From contig CM060731.1 in the NCBI GenBank assembly GCA_030704615.1, positions 45,882,001 to 45,942,000 on the forward strand: DNA of 60,000 bases, in the 5' to 3' direction. The position numbers and the translations under genes are program-made. The notes below the pieces were generated by a model. The model made no database searches. It was not told where the DNA came from and worked only from the letters and a program-made list of their open reading frames with translations. Source of the stretch: Takakia lepidozioides. Its lineage: Eukaryota; Streptophyta; Takakiopsida; Takakiales; Takakiaceae. Below are positions 59,523-60,000 of this stretch, piece by piece; positions within the stretch are counted from its first letter, which is position 1; the number at the start of each line of letters is the position of its first letter.

Positions 59523-60000
59523 CAGCCACATGGCCATGGCCTAGATCACGGCAGCACCTGATAATCAGGGTTAGCAGGTCGGGAGCTTCCCTGTTCTCTC
59601 AACCGCGCTCGTCAATCCCGCCAATGTATAATCACCCTGTGCGATCATGGACCACCGCCGCCAAAAGACAACTTCACCCTCATCTGCAGCTACAGTTTAG
59701 CCGCTAGATACCAATTTCTCTTTTTCTAGTTCTGCTCCTTTCAGTCTGTGTTGTTTGCCCCGCGATCTCTCCTACATCAATAAAAAATCTTAGTCCTCTT
59801 TCTACTGATCTACGTGCCTCTACAAACCTGCTAAGCGCCCCAGGGTGGTACGATCCCACAAGACTCCTCATTATGTCCACTCGCATGCTCTGCACATAGA
59901 GATGTTACGACAACTTCCACGCCAACGACCGAACGGTACGCCTCTCCACCCACATAGATCCCACGCTACATGAAATACTAACACCGCCGTGCCCACACTC
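59523..60000. other. tail of window; possible start of a LINE ORF2, not resolved
   Basis: No ORF longer than about 60 codons and no recognised motif. If 58280-59522 is a LINE ORF1, an endonuclease-RT ORF should start here or soon after. Confidence 0.3.

Noticed and set aside
1-60000. CRISPR arrays, bacterial operons, rRNA or canonical tRNA genes
   Set aside because: None seen; spliced genes and plant retroelements show a eukaryotic nuclear origin.

Overview
The window looks like nuclear DNA of a land plant. It holds three host genes with intact intron-exon structure: a GMP synthase, a SURNod19-family secreted protein and an ABI3/VP1-type B3 transcription factor. They sit in a much larger background of decayed transposable elements, simple repeats and AT-rich filler. 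Host introns are short, about 70 to 870 bp, with canonical GT-AG ends. A fixed-size run of 500 N (24202-24701) marks a scaffold gap. The mix of elements (an R2-like LINE with a restriction-like endonuclease, chromovirus and Athila-unlike gypsy relics, MULE with GCM/FLYWCH-like and SWIM domains, pogo, Harbinger) feels more like a seed-free plant (fern, lycophyte or bryophyte) than an angiosperm. That lineage call is an inference from memory of protein families and is weak.

Layout. 0.5-4.2 kb: complete six-exon GMP synthase gene on the minus strand. 4.65-8.87 kb: a non-LTR retrotransposon on the plus strand, with 48-bp tandem repeats before it and 37-bp tandem repeats in its 3' UTR; its coding region has two stops and one frameshift. 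9.4-11.0 kb: three-exon SURNod19 gene on the minus strand, with an 89-bp tandem duplication just upstream of its start. 11.2-16.1 kb: mostly unexplained DNA with a ribosomal P2 pseudogene. 16.1-24.7 kb: an unrecognised 249-codon ORF, a plus-strand gypsy gag relic, and a minus-strand Ty3/gypsy chromovirus that breaks into the gag relic and runs into the scaffold gap. 26.1-27.5 kb: 3' remnant of an L1-type LINE.

28.2-36.5 kb is the most structured part. A pogo/CENP-B-type relic is split by a 7,024-bp Mutator-like element (28709-35732). The MULE is bounded by a 9-bp target-site duplication and terminal inverted repeats. It carries a decayed transposase on the plus strand and a second, divergently oriented spliced ORF on the minus strand.

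36.5-47.8 kb has no recognisable gene but holds a 175-190-bp-arm inverted repeat (45.3-45.9 kb) and two related SINE-like copies. 47.8-50.2 kb: complete six-exon ABI3-like gene on the plus strand with B1, B2 and B3 domains. 51.8-53.2 kb: a tandem array with a 117-bp period in which each unit can form a stem-loop. 54.1-58.1 kb: Harbinger and gypsy relics on the minus strand. 58.3-59.5 kb: an ORF resembling a LINE ORF1, cut by the window end.

The three host genes do not form a pathway together. GMP synthase is housekeeping purine synthesis, SURNod19 is a secreted protein of unknown function, and ABI3 is an abscisic-acid/desiccation regulator.
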